64,000 nt of DNA, from positions 1 through 64,000 of the forward strand of contig CBDUYN010000021.1 in NCBI GenBank assembly GCA_965371445.1, given 5' to 3'. The translations under genes were made by a program, and so were the position numbers. Origin of the DNA: DASWIG01 sp965371445 (GTDB lineage Bacteria; Acidobacteriota; Thermoanaerobaculia; Multivoradales; J023). This document shows, in pieces, positions 7,260-15,290 of the stretch; position 1 is the stretch's first letter; each line of letters begins with the position of its first letter. Below the pieces are notes generated by a model, which had not been told where the DNA came from, did not search any database, and saw only the letters and a program-made list of their open reading frames with translations.

Positions 7260-7517
7260 TCACAGAAGCGACGGATCCGCCTCGTGATCCCTGTCGCGGT
7301 CTCTACGGACAAGGATCGCGGAGTCTGTCGCGGGGCGTCCCGGGGTCGCGCTTCGCAGCCGCGCGGCCGTCTCCCAGAACGCTGTCTTCTCCGGCCGCAA
7401 CACCGCCTCGAGGATCGCCCTGTGCTCTGCTTCGGCCGACCGGTTGTTCTGGGCAGCGCGGACCTTCAGCCGCTGCACCAGGCTGCTGTCGAGTCTGCGG
7501 ACGGTGATTTGAGCCAT
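7260..7517 (-). CDS. FitA-like ribbon-helix-helix antitoxin, orphan
   Basis: 85 residues beginning MAQITVRRLDSSLVQRLKVR. It matches the FitA/VapB pattern: an N-terminal RHH strand and helix, then the NNRSAEAEHRAILEAVL helix, and a C-terminal tail that normally neutralises a PIN-domain RNase (here ILVRRDRDRDHE). GGAGG precedes the ATG by 4 bases. The stop overlaps a GTG (GTGA at 7260-7263), the usual antitoxin-toxin junction. However, the frame that follows lacks PIN-domain acidic residues and runs into the 136-bp repeat element. The toxin appears lost or replaced. Confidence 0.7.
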   Translation of the reverse strand: MAQITVRRLDSSLVQRLKVRAAQNNRSAEAEHRAILEAVLRPEKTAFWETAARLRSATPGRPATDSAILVRRDRDRDHEADPSLL

Positions 7518-7665
7518 TACGCCTCCGGGTGTGTCGTCAACGACTGCAATGCTAGCATTGACAGCACCGGCTAGGCAATACGGTCGCCGGGTCTCGGCTG
7601 ACGCCCGGCGTTGGAGGGAGGCACGAGGTCCGGCGTCCCGGGCGGCTCGCCGGAGGCGATCCGAA

Positions 7666-7711
7666 GTAGGGCAGGCTCTTATGCCGTGCTCGGCATAAGA
7701 GCCTGCCCTAC
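7666..7711. terminator. Perfect 21-bp palindrome at the end of cpoB
   Basis: GTAGGGCAGGCTCTTATGCCG and its exact reverse complement are separated by TGCT. The palindrome overlaps the stop codon of the minus-strand cpoB-like gene, so its RNA would form a very stable hairpin at the end of that operon. There is no T-run, so it may be a REP-type mRNA-stabilising or attenuating element rather than a canonical intrinsic terminator. Confidence 0.5.
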
Positions 7712-8532
7712 GGGGCTTCGAGCTCGGCGAGACGCTCCCCGGCGACGGCGGCGGCCACCGTTCCTTCGAACCGCCTGACGATCTCGCGGTAGGTCTCGAC
7801 GGCGCCGTCCTTGTCGCCCAGGCCCTCGAGACACTTACCCGCCTTGACCAGCGCGTCGGGGACCTTGTTGCCCGCCGGGTAACGCTCGACCGTCGCCATG
7901 AAGGCCGTCAGGGCCCCGTCGTAGTCGCCCTGGGCATAGCGGCACTCGCCGATCCAGAACTGGGCGTTGTCCGAGAGGTTGGTCCGCGGATGAAGCTCCA
8001 GGAAGCGGCCGAAGCTCGCCGCGGCGGCGGCGTAGCGCCGCTCGTGGAAAAGCGTGTAGCTTTCGTCGTAGAGCTCGCGGGCCTCCGCGGTGACGCGATC
8101 CACCGGCACCGGCGGTGTGGGCGCCACGGCCTCCGGCGGCGCCGCGGGCCCGGGACGAGCCGCCGCGGCCGGAGCGGGAGCGACGTCGGCAAGCTCCAGC
8201 TCCTCGTCGGGCACGTCGGCCTCCTCGATAGCGGAGGACGGCACGAGCCCCTCTTCCATGGCCTCGAGACGCTCGGCACGTGCCTGATCGGCGTCGCGCC
8301 GCGCCATTTCGGCCTCTTCCTGCGCGGCCTCCAGCTCCCTTTGCAGCCGCGCGATCTCCTGGCGAAGCCGCGCGATCTCGACGTCGCTGACCCGCTTGTG
8401 ACGCTCGAGCTCAGCGACGCGCCGCCGCAGCTCCTCCTCCCGGCCCTGGTCTCCACCGGCCGGTGCGGCGTAGGCCCCGGCGGCGACGAGCGCCGCCGTG
8501 AGCCAGGCGAGCCACGGAGAGGAAAAGCTCAA
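7708..8532 (-). CDS. cpoB: CpoB/YbgF-like periplasmic TPR protein of the Tol-Pal system
   Basis: 274 residues. A signal peptide (WLAWLTAALVAAGAYA) is followed by a coiled coil at about residues 30-100 (ELERHKRVSDVEIARLRQEI), an Ala/Pro-rich linker, then three TPR motifs in the YbgF style from about residue 150 (ARELYDESYTLFHERRYAAA; DNAQFWIGECRYAQGDYDGA; PDALVKAGKCLEGLGDKDGA). YbgF/CpoB links outer-membrane constriction to peptidoglycan synthesis in enterobacteria; conservation of that role here is inferred. Its start overlaps the bamD stop by 4 bases, so it is the last gene of the minus-strand operon. Confidence 0.8.
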   Translation of the reverse strand: MSFSSPWLAWLTAALVAAGAYAAPAGGDQGREEELRRRVAELERHKRVSDVEIARLRQEIARLQRELEAAQEEAEMARRDADQARAERLEAMEEGLVPSSAIEEADVPDEELELADVAPAPAAAARPGPAAPPEAVAPTPPVPVDRVTAEARELYDESYTLFHERRYAAAAASFGRFLELHPRTNLSDNAQFWIGECRYAQGDYDGALTAFMATVERYPAGNKVPDALVKAGKCLEGLGDKDGAVETYREIVRRFEGTVAAAVAGERLAELEAP

Positions 8533-9371
8533 CCCCTGCCCTTCTTCATCATCTTGTTGCGCTGTTTCTCCTGCTTGCTCCGGAATTTTGCGGAGCGCTT
8601 CGCGTACTTCTGGCGCTTTTTGTCGAGGCCGATCAGGTACTCGCTCTCGGGATAGCGCCGCTGGAGATCGTCAAACGTCGCTTCGGCGTCCTCGCTGCGG
8701 TTGCACAGCTCATAGGACATACCGAGCGCGAAGTAAACTTTTTCCATGTCTTCGTAGCTCGGGAACTCCTCCTGCAGGTGCTCAAGCCGGGCGATCGAAG
8801 CGGGACAGTTGAGGAAGCTCAGATAGAAGTCGCCGATCACGAGCTCGTGAGTCGCCATACGGTTCGTGACCTCCACGATCTTGCTCCGAGCCTCGGCCGA
8901 GAAGGGGCTCGTGGGGTAGAGCCGCAGGAGCTCCCCGTAGGCCGCCAGGGCCTGTCGGGTGACCTTCTGGTCGCGGTCGGGCTTTTCCACTCGCTGGGCC
9001 AGGCAGTTGGCGACCTGGTACTGGGCGTAGCCCGAGCGATCGCTCGTCGGGAAGCGGTTCAAGAAATCGCGGTACTTGGCCTCGCACTTGATGTAGCTCT
9101 CGCTGCCGCCGCGGAGATAGAGCGCGTCGGCGGCGAGCAGCAAGGCCTCGCGGCCGTGTTTCGAATTGGGCTCCACCTCGAAAGCGTGGATCAAAAGCGA
9201 GCCCGCCTTGGCGTATTTCTCCTCGGCGAGGTAGGCCTTGCCCTGCTCCAAGGCCTCGGCGGAGGACAGGCGCAAGATGGGGTCCTCGCTCTCGCCGCCG
9301 CAGCCGACGACGGCCCACGACAGGGGGAGGAGGAGGAGAAGAAGGAAAGTCGTTCTCTGGGTCGATCTCAT
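8529..9371 (-). CDS. bamD: BamD-like outer-membrane assembly lipoprotein
   Basis: 280 residues. A lipoprotein signal peptide has the lipobox VVGC at about residue 24. It is followed by TPR units typical of BamD/YfiO (EALEQGKAYLAEEKYAKAGS; DALYLRGGSESYIKCEAKYR; FPTSDRSGYAQYQVANC). The C-terminus is strongly basic. BamD is a periplasm-facing lipoprotein of the BAM complex that inserts beta-barrel proteins. Length and repeats fit the family. It overlaps both rpe upstream and cpoB downstream by 4 bases, indicating translational coupling. Confidence 0.8.
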   Translation of the reverse strand: MRSTQRTTFLLLLLLPLSWAVVGCGGESEDPILRLSSAEALEQGKAYLAEEKYAKAGSLLIHAFEVEPNSKHGREALLLAADALYLRGGSESYIKCEAKYRDFLNRFPTSDRSGYAQYQVANCLAQRVEKPDRDQKVTRQALAAYGELLRLYPTSPFSAEARSKIVEVTNRMATHELVIGDFYLSFLNCPASIARLEHLQEEFPSYEDMEKVYFALGMSYELCNRSEDAEATFDDLQRRYPESEYLIGLDKKRQKYAKRSAKFRSKQEKQRNKMMKKGRG

Positions 9372-10024
9372 GATAGTTCCTGGGCTCGTTGAAGCTCTCG
9401 CAGGGTTGCCGCGGGGTCGCCGGTGCCAAAGACCGCCGATCCGGCGACGCTGACGTCGACGCCCGCACGGGCGACTTCGCGGATGTTTGCCGCTCCGATG
9501 CCGCCGTCCATCTCGATCTCGACGTCGAGGCAGCGTTGGTCGATGAGCTTACGCAAGGTTCGTGCCTTCTCGAGGACCCGGGGCAGGAAGCTCTGTCCCG
9601 AGAAGCCCGGATTGACCGACATCAGGAGCACGAAGTCGAGGTTGTGGAGGCAGTCGCCGAGCAGCTCCACCGGAGTCGCGGGGTTCAAAGCCACGCCGGC
9701 ACGGGCGCCGCCCTCGCGGATCTCGGAGAGCAGGCGGTCGAGGTGGCTCGCGGCTTCCCAGTGTACGGAGACCCAGGCCGCGCCCGCCCGCAGGTATTCG
9801 GCGAGCAGGCGCTCCGGGCGCTCGACCATCAGGTGGACGTCGATCGGCAGCCGGGTCCTCTTGGCGAGCGCCTCCAGGACCGGGATGCCGAAGCTCAGGT
9901 TGGGGACGAAATGACCGTCCATGACGTCGAAGTGGACGGCGTCGGCACCGCCCGCCTCGCAGCTCTTGAGAGCGTTGCCGAGCTCGGCCATGTCGGCCGC
10001 CAGGATCGAGGGTGCGATCTTCAT
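9368..10024 (-). CDS. rpe: Ribulose-phosphate 3-epimerase
   Basis: 218 residues, full length for the family. It interconverts ribulose-5-phosphate and xylulose-5-phosphate in the pentose phosphate pathway in the cytoplasm. Diagnostic motifs are present: MKIAPSILAAD at the N-terminus, VHFDVMDGHFVPN with metal-binding His and Asp, DVHLMV, LMSVNPGFSGQ and the phosphate-binding EMDGGI. It overlaps the PASTA gene upstream and bamD downstream. Confidence 0.93.
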   Translation of the reverse strand: MKIAPSILAADMAELGNALKSCEAGGADAVHFDVMDGHFVPNLSFGIPVLEALAKRTRLPIDVHLMVERPERLLAEYLRAGAAWVSVHWEAASHLDRLLSEIREGGARAGVALNPATPVELLGDCLHNLDFVLLMSVNPGFSGQSFLPRVLEKARTLRKLIDQRCLDVEIEMDGGIGAANIREVARAGVDVSVAGSAVFGTGDPAATLRELQRAQELS

Positions 10025-10818
10025 GGCGTCGGCTCCGCGCCGTTTTCGGCGGCGTCGGTGCCGTCCTCCGCGGCCTCGCTCCCCGGCGGTGCCGCGACCA
10101 CGCTGAGTGCGATCACCTCGCCGCGGCGCAGCGGATGGCCGGCCTGGGGGAATTGGCGCAACACCGTCCCCGGCGCGATGCCCTCGTAGCTCTCGTAGCT
10201 CACCCGGCCGATCCGGAAGCCGCGGCTCTCAAAAAAGCTCCGCACCTCGCCGTAGCTCTCCTCGACGAGATCAGGCATCACGAACGTCTCGCCAGCGTTC
10301 TCGCCGGCCAGGAAGAGGTCGACGGTGGCGGCACGTTCGACCCGTTCGGCGCCGGCCGGACGCTGGGCGACGACCGCGCCGCCGGCGCCCTCGGCGGTGT
10401 AGACGTTGAAGGTCCGGCCCAGGCCGAGGCCCGCCGCCGTCAAGGTGACCTGCGCCGCCTGGAGGGCGTTGCCGGTGACGTCGGGGACCTCCAGGAGCTG
10501 GGGCCCCCGCGACAGGATGACGACGACCGAGCTGCCGCGCTTGACGAGGGTCCCGGCCCTCGGCCTCTGGAGCAGCGCGTGTCCCGCCGGCACTCGCTCG
10601 TCGTACCGGTCGTCCTCCTCCGACCAGGAGACCCGCAGGCCCTGGTCGGCCAGGAGCGCCGCCGCCTCCTCCTCGGCGAGGCCGAAAAGCTCCGGCGTCG
10701 GCGTGACGCCGCGGCGCACGAACTGGCTGAAGGCGACGTAGGCGACGAGGCCGAAGATCACCCCCAGCATCCCTAGGTAGGAAAGACAGCCGATCGCGCC
10801 CAGGAGCTTCCGCCACAT
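10021..10818 (-). CDS. Membrane-anchored three-PASTA-domain protein
   Basis: 265 residues from MWRKLLGAIG. A longer frame reaches 10926 but adds only arginine-rich sequence. One N-terminal membrane helix (CLSYLGMLGVIFGLVAYVAF) is followed by three PASTA domains at about residues 40-110, 110-180 and 180-248; the second begins LEVPDVTGNALQAAQVTLTA. There is no kinase domain, unlike PknB-type proteins. PASTA domains bind peptidoglycan fragments, so a periplasmic sensor or wall-binding role is inferred. The 3' end overlaps rpe. Confidence 0.75.
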   Translation of the reverse strand: MWRKLLGAIGCLSYLGMLGVIFGLVAYVAFSQFVRRGVTPTPELFGLAEEEAAALLADQGLRVSWSEEDDRYDERVPAGHALLQRPRAGTLVKRGSSVVVILSRGPQLLEVPDVTGNALQAAQVTLTAAGLGLGRTFNVYTAEGAGGAVVAQRPAGAERVERAATVDLFLAGENAGETFVMPDLVEESYGEVRSFFESRGFRIGRVSYESYEGIAPGTVLRQFPQAGHPLRRGEVIALSVVAAPPGSEAAEDGTDAAENGAEPTP

Positions 10819-10929
10819 GGCGCGGAGCATAGCAGAGCGGCGGCGCGGGTGTGTCCACCGGCGGCGACAAGGTGTCCGCCGGGGCGTACGGACGACGGAT
10901 GCGGCGCGGGCCACCCCGCTCTGCACCCC

Positions 10930-12516
10930 TCAGCCCGTGCGCAGGAAGTGCCAGCGGAGCTTGGCAGGGAATTCGCGGTAGACCTCGTCATGGATGCGTT
11001 CGCCGTAGCGGCGCAAGGTGGCGGCGACGCTTGCGCCGCCGGCCACCTCTTCGAGGGCACAGGCGGCGTCGCTGCCGGCTCGGCTGAGGTAGGTCTGCCA
11101 CACGGCCTGGCGGATCGACATGGTGGAGATCGAGACGTTGGGCAACCTGGCGGCTCCCTTCCGGAGCACCGAGATCTTCCGCTTCAGGCTCGCCTCCTCC
11201 TCCATCGCCTCACGCTGGTAGGGGGTGTAGGGCTTGGGGATCAGGACGTTCAAGCCGAGATGGATGTGGCCCACCGCGCCCCGGGGCACCCCCTCCTCCA
11301 GCAAGATCTTGCGGCACTCGCCGACGAGGGTGAGGATCGCTTCGACGTCGTCCATCGTCTCGCCCGGCAGGCCGACGATGAAGTAGAGCTTCAGGTGGGC
11401 GAAGCCGTGGCGGAAGATGAGCCGCACCTTCTCGCGCAGGAGCTCGTTGGGGATGGGCTTGTTCAAGGCGCGGCGCAGCTGGTCGCTGCCGGTCTCGGGC
11501 GCCAGGGTGATCGAACGCCCTCCCGAAGCGTAGAGCGGCGCGAGCACTTCCTCGGTCACCGCCGGGATGCGGATCGACGACACCGAGGCGCCAAAGCCCG
11601 CCTGGTAGGCTTCCGTCAAGATGCGGCCGATCTCGGGATGATCCCCGACCGCGGTGGCCACGAAACCGACCTCGTCGGTGACGCTACGTCCCCGCTCCAG
11701 GGAATCCAGGATGTACTCGGTAGGGTGCCAGCGAAACTTCCCCATGCCGAACGTGGCCCAGCAGTAGCGGCACTTCTCGGGACAGCCGCGCGACATCTCG
11801 ACCAGGAATTTGGAGGCGAATTCGGTGCGCGCCGTGACGACGGCGGTCGTGGGCAGGTGCCCTGGAGCCGCCATCTGCTCGGCAGTCAGCTCGAGCTTGC
11901 GGAGCTTGCCCGGTAGAGCGCCGCCCTCCGGGTCGTGGTAGGCGGGCACGAAAAAGCCCGGCGTCGAGGCGAGCCGCTCGCAGACCGCTTCCCGGTCTTG
12001 CTCTTCGGCAAGGGCCGCGAGCAGGTCGGCGAGGAGGTTCTCGGCGGCGCCGAGGGCGAAAACGTCGATGAACTGCGCCATCGGCAGCGGGTTGATCGCC
12101 GCGCAGGCCCCGCCGAGGACGACCAAGGGATCGTCTCGGTGGCGCTCGCGCCGGCGCAGCGGAATGCCTCCGCGCTCCAGGAGCTGGAGCAGGTGGACGT
12201 AGTCCTCCTCAAAAGAGACCGAGAAGGCCACGCAGCCGAAATCGGCGAGCGGCGTCTCCCTCTCCACCGAGCGCGGCATGCCGCGACCCGGCACCCCGGC
12301 GCCGTCGGTAAAAAAGCGCTCGGCGCTCCAGCCGTCGGCCTCGTGCACCAGCTCGTAGACTCGCTGGAAGCCGAGGCTCGACATGCCGACCTCATAGGTC
12401 GACGGGTAAGCGAGAGCCAGTCGGTAGGGGGTCCCGGAAGGGAAACGCCGCACCGGCCGTTCTACGGCCCGGTACGGCGTCCAAGTGGGTTTCCCCGCGC
12501 GTCGTCTCTTGCCCAT
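10930..12516 (-). CDS. Radical SAM protein with N-terminal B12-binding-like region
   Basis: 528 residues. Residues about 30-200 resemble a cobalamin-binding-type Rossmann region (RLALAYPSTYEVGMSSLGFQ, then DDPLVVLGGACAAINPLPMA) without an obvious DxHxxG motif. The radical SAM core follows, with the cluster-binding motif SRGCPEKCRYCWA (C-x3-C-x2-C) at about residue 245, then SITLAPETGSD and LKLYFIVGLPGET. It resembles the TIGR03960-like group; its substrate is unknown. It starts 7 bases after the HU-like gene, with a gap of about 110 bases to the PASTA gene downstream. Confidence 0.8.
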   Translation of the reverse strand: MGKRRRAGKPTWTPYRAVERPVRRFPSGTPYRLALAYPSTYEVGMSSLGFQRVYELVHEADGWSAERFFTDGAGVPGRGMPRSVERETPLADFGCVAFSVSFEEDYVHLLQLLERGGIPLRRRERHRDDPLVVLGGACAAINPLPMAQFIDVFALGAAENLLADLLAALAEEQDREAVCERLASTPGFFVPAYHDPEGGALPGKLRKLELTAEQMAAPGHLPTTAVVTARTEFASKFLVEMSRGCPEKCRYCWATFGMGKFRWHPTEYILDSLERGRSVTDEVGFVATAVGDHPEIGRILTEAYQAGFGASVSSIRIPAVTEEVLAPLYASGGRSITLAPETGSDQLRRALNKPIPNELLREKVRLIFRHGFAHLKLYFIVGLPGETMDDVEAILTLVGECRKILLEEGVPRGAVGHIHLGLNVLIPKPYTPYQREAMEEEASLKRKISVLRKGAARLPNVSISTMSIRQAVWQTYLSRAGSDAACALEEVAGGASVAATLRRYGERIHDEVYREFPAKLRWHFLRTG

Positions 12517-12523
12517 CCAGGCC

Positions 12524-12868
12524 TCAGGACTCCGACATCTCCTTGAGGCCCTTGAGGGCCCGAATCTTGACCAGGCGGCGGGCCGGCTTGGCGGCCACGG
12601 TCATCATCTCGCCGGGCTTGAAGGGGTTTGGCTTGGTCTGGGCTTTCGTGGCCTTCTTGGAGACCACGGTGAACTTGGCGAGACCGGGTAGCGTGAAAGC
12701 TCCGGTGGCGCGCTTCTTCAGGTGGCGGTGCATGATGGTGGTCAGGGAATCGTAGACTGCGGTGACGTCTTTCTTGGAAAGGCCCGTCTCTTCACTGATC
12801 GCGGCGAAGAGGCGAGCCTTCGTGAAGGGCTCACGGATGGCGGTGAGCTTCTGGGGTTGGGCTGCCAT
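12524..12868 (-). CDS. HU/IHF-family DNA-binding protein
   Basis: 114 residues from the ATG at 12868, chosen because GGAGGAAAA immediately precedes it; a longer frame to 13036 lacks such a site. The body follows the DNABII fold: N-terminal helices (LFAAISEETGLSKKDVTAVY), a beta-saddle (TLPGLAKFTVVSKKATKAQT), and a DNA-binding arm with the NPFKPGEMM proline region, ending in AAKPARRLVKIRALKGLKEM. It probably bends or compacts DNA. The arm segment is longer and more basic than in classical HU. Confidence 0.85.
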   Translation of the reverse strand: MAAQPQKLTAIREPFTKARLFAAISEETGLSKKDVTAVYDSLTTIMHRHLKKRATGAFTLPGLAKFTVVSKKATKAQTKPNPFKPGEMMTVAAKPARRLVKIRALKGLKEMSES

Positions 12869-13000
12869 TTTTCCTCCGGGGTTCATTCGAATCGTTGACT
12901 CTTGTCTGTGGCGTCGACGAAGCGCCATATGGGGCTGAGCTCGGCGGCTCGATGGGCATCTTGCCCTCGGAAGCCGAGCTTTGCTGACCTCAGATCTAAG

Positions 13001-13019
13001 AATAAAGAGGTTAGCCTCT
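13001..13019 (-). terminator. Weak intrinsic terminator after the TPR gene
   Basis: Read on the minus strand, a 5-bp stem AGAGG-CTAA-CCTCT is followed by TTATTCTT, some 35 bases after the stop of the gene at 13054-14271. The stem is short, so efficiency is uncertain. Confidence 0.4.
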
Positions 13020-13053
13020 CGCGCCGCGGAGCGCAAGGGAGAAGGCCGGTAGC

Positions 13054-14271
13054 CTACCAGGAAGGATCTCCGACGCCACGCACACGCGCCGTTTTGGCGG
13101 CACCACCTCGAGGGCCGAGCAGAGTGGAAAGGGGTTCGAGAAGGCGCCGGGCGCCCCGGCGTCCCGCGACGCGGGTCCGTCCCGGCGCGGAGCCGAGCTC
13201 GGAGAGCTCGACGCCCACCTGTGCGGCCGCGGAGCGCCGGCCCAAACCGAGGAGGCCGGTGCGGGCTTCCTCCAGACCGGCCGCGGCGCTTTCGAGGTCG
13301 CCTTCACCTCGGTCGAGGCGCGCCTCCAGCCATCGCACCCGCAATCGTCCCAGGGGACGGGCGAGAAGACGTACGCTCCGCGACGCCCTGGCGAGCGGCG
13401 GCCGGGCCTCGGCGAAGCGTCCGAGGGCCCAGAGGGCGGCCGCGAGGTTGTGATCTGCCGCGAGCTCCAGGGCTCGGTCGTAACTCCCTTCGACGAGCTC
13501 CAGGGCTTCCTCGTAGAGCGGCAACGCCGCGGCGGGACGGCCGCTCTCGGCGAGCAGTCGGCCCTTGGCGACGAGCGCCCGGGCGATCGCCGTTCCTTCG
13601 GTGCCGGCTCGTAGGATCGCCAGAGCCTGACGGATCGAGGCGAGGCCCGTCTCGTAGCGTTCCTGGTCGCAGCCGAGGGACGCTTTCTTGATCAGGAGCT
13701 CGGCGCGCACGAGAAGCGTCCCGCTGCCCGCCGCCAGGTGGCGCTCGGCTTCCCGAAACGTCGCCTCGGCACCGCCGCAGTCACCGGCATGGCGCTGCGT
13801 GTCGGCGGCCACGGCCAGGCTCTCGGCGAGGACGTCGTGCCAGATCGCCCCGGCCAGGAAGGCCTCGTCGAGGTTCTCGGCGGCCAGCACGGCGAGCTCG
13901 CCAAGCTCCACCGCAGGCCGCGGATCGCGATGCACCTCGTCGGCACAGCGGTCGAAGAGTAGCCCCAAGAGCTCGGTCGAGCGGAAGCGGGGCCGATGAC
14001 TCTTGATCCGATCCTTCATCTCGCCAACGGGGAGGTGGGCGAGTTGGGAGAAGAGGATCAAGGCGGCACGCCGCTCGTTCTCCTGCGCCTCCGCAAAAGC
14101 CATGGCATGACGCAGGCCGCGCTCGATGGCGTCGGCGACCTCGCCGCTCTCGGCGCTCCCCTCGACCGGCTGCTCCAAGAGCTCCAGGGCCGAGGCCGTG
14201 GCATCTTCCGGCAGGAGCTCGAAGCGGTAAGGCCGAGGCGGTGGCGTCGCTTTCAGGACTTCGACGCTCAT
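13054..14271 (-). CDS. TPR-like partner protein of the ECF sigma factor
   Basis: 405 residues from MSVEVLKATP at 14271; the TGA of the sigma gene overlaps this ATG as TGATG, so the two are translationally coupled. Helical repeats of TPR type run through the protein (AVELGELAVLAAENLDEAFL; EATFREAERHLAAGSG; ALPLYEEALELVEGSYDRAL; AADHNLAAALWALGRFAEA). No membrane segment or zinc motif is seen. By position it is likely a regulator or signal receiver of the sigma factor, though it does not look like a classical anti-sigma factor. Confidence 0.65.
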   Translation of the reverse strand: MSVEVLKATPPPRPYRFELLPEDATASALELLEQPVEGSAESGEVADAIERGLRHAMAFAEAQENERRAALILFSQLAHLPVGEMKDRIKSHRPRFRSTELLGLLFDRCADEVHRDPRPAVELGELAVLAAENLDEAFLAGAIWHDVLAESLAVAADTQRHAGDCGGAEATFREAERHLAAGSGTLLVRAELLIKKASLGCDQERYETGLASIRQALAILRAGTEGTAIARALVAKGRLLAESGRPAAALPLYEEALELVEGSYDRALELAADHNLAAALWALGRFAEARPPLARASRSVRLLARPLGRLRVRWLEARLDRGEGDLESAAAGLEEARTGLLGLGRRSAAAQVGVELSELGSAPGRTRVAGRRGARRLLEPLSTLLGPRGGAAKTARVRGVGDPSW

Positions 14272-14816
14272 CACGTCACCTGCCTGCGCCTGGCACGTCC
14301 TCCGCCGCCCGGTGGGGGAAGAGTACGAACCTCCTGGAGGAGCTTGGTGCACCGGTGGGTCGTGGCGTAGACGTTCGAGACCTTACGTCCCATGAGCTCG
14401 GCCACTTCCTTGGCGTTGAAGCCGTAGAGAAAGCGCAGCCGGAACAGCTGACGGCAGACCGGCGGAAGCTTCGCGAGCCGGGTTTCGATCTCCTCGCGGT
14501 CAACGAGCCGCTCCTCCGGTGAAGGCACCGGCACCAGCTCGGTCGTGTCGAGATCGAGCGGCTCCTCGGGCCTTCGTCGCCGGCTCCGGTGGTACATCAG
14601 GCATTGGTTGATCACGGTGCGGATCAGCCAGCCTTCGGGATCCACCAGTATCGCGTAATTGCGCAGCGTCGCAATCAGCGCCGTCTGCACGAGATCCTCA
14701 GCGTCCTGGGCAGGGATCCGGTAGCGGGCGACGAGCTGCTTCAAGCGGGGCTCGAGGCGCTGTGCCAGGTCTTCGAGAGGCTCGATCGGTTGCCGCAGAG
14801 CGGCGGTCGTCGTCAT
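14271..14816 (-). CDS. ECF-type RNA polymerase sigma factor
   Basis: 181 residues. Region 2 includes AQDAEDLVQTALIATLRNYA and WLIRTVINQCLMYHRSRRRR. Region 4 includes LPPVCRQLFRLRFLYGFNAKEVAELMGRKVSNVYATTHRC, described here as the usual HTH that binds the -35 element. The two regions are joined by a short acidic linker, without region 1 or 3, as in ECF factors. The gene is coupled to the downstream TPR gene by a one-base overlap, a common arrangement for a sigma factor and its regulator. Its regulon cannot be told from this window. Confidence 0.85.
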   Translation of the reverse strand: MTTTAALRQPIEPLEDLAQRLEPRLKQLVARYRIPAQDAEDLVQTALIATLRNYAILVDPEGWLIRTVINQCLMYHRSRRRRPEEPLDLDTTELVPVPSPEERLVDREEIETRLAKLPPVCRQLFRLRFLYGFNAKEVAELMGRKVSNVYATTHRCTKLLQEVRTLPPPGGGGRARRRQVT

Positions 14817-14864
14817 GGCGGGCCATCTTAGCAGATTTCGGGCCCGCCGTGGCGCCCGATCCGG

Positions 14865-15185
14865 CTAGTCCAGCTCCCAGGGACGCGGCGGCAGCTCCTC
14901 GTCGTCAGCTTCCTTCGCCCGTTCCACGGCCTCGCGAAACTTCTCCTCGAGCAGCCGGTCACGGTCTTTGTAGGCCCCGACCTCGCGCTCGAAGAGCTCC
15001 TCGGCCCGGGCCTTCGACTCGCCGAGGCCGGCCAGCAGGGTGTCGAAGTCCTTGCCGCCGGCCAGGGGCTCTTTGGCCGCCTTGTGGAAAAGCACCGCGC
15101 CGGTGGCCCGGTCGATCACCAACTCCGATCCACAGTCCGGACAGCGGGTCTTCAGCTTGTCTTGGTCGCTCACGCTCTCTATCAT
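14865..15185 (-). CDS. Small zinc-ribbon-like protein
   Basis: 106 residues from MIESVSDQDK at 15185. One CxxC knuckle (TRCPDCGSELVIDRATGAV) is followed by a charged coiled-coil segment (AEELFEREVGAYKDRDRLLE) and an acidic tail ending PPRPWELD. With only one visible CxxC, zinc binding would need dimerisation or other ligands. It lies divergent from the substrate-binding protein gene. Function unknown. Confidence 0.6.
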   Translation of the reverse strand: MIESVSDQDKLKTRCPDCGSELVIDRATGAVLFHKAAKEPLAGGKDFDTLLAGLGESKARAEELFEREVGAYKDRDRLLEEKFREAVERAKEADDEELPPRPWELD

Positions 15186-15211
15186 AGCGCGTCTTCGCGG
15201 CCCGGGGCGAC

Positions 15212-15240
15212 TTGACACCATCCCGGGGCTCGGTTACAAC
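15212..15240 (+). promoter_or_regulatory. Sigma-70-type promoter
   Basis: TTGACA at 15212-15217, a 17-base spacer, and TACAAC at 15235-15240, about 50 bases before the ATG at 15291. Confidence 0.6.
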
Positions 15241-15290
15241 TGAAGGGGTAGTTCGACACGAAGTCACCGATAGCAAAGGGGTAGGACCAG

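Noticed and set aside
6766..7263. 165-codon minus-strand frame directly after the FitA-like antitoxin, a candidate toxin
   Set aside because: It lacks PIN-domain acidic residues and runs through the 136-bp inverted-repeat element and the duplicated HTH upstream region.
12869..13036. N-terminal extension of the HU-like protein
   Set aside because: The GGAGGAAAA-ATG at 12868 gives the usual family N-terminus; the extension is arginine-rich non-family sequence.
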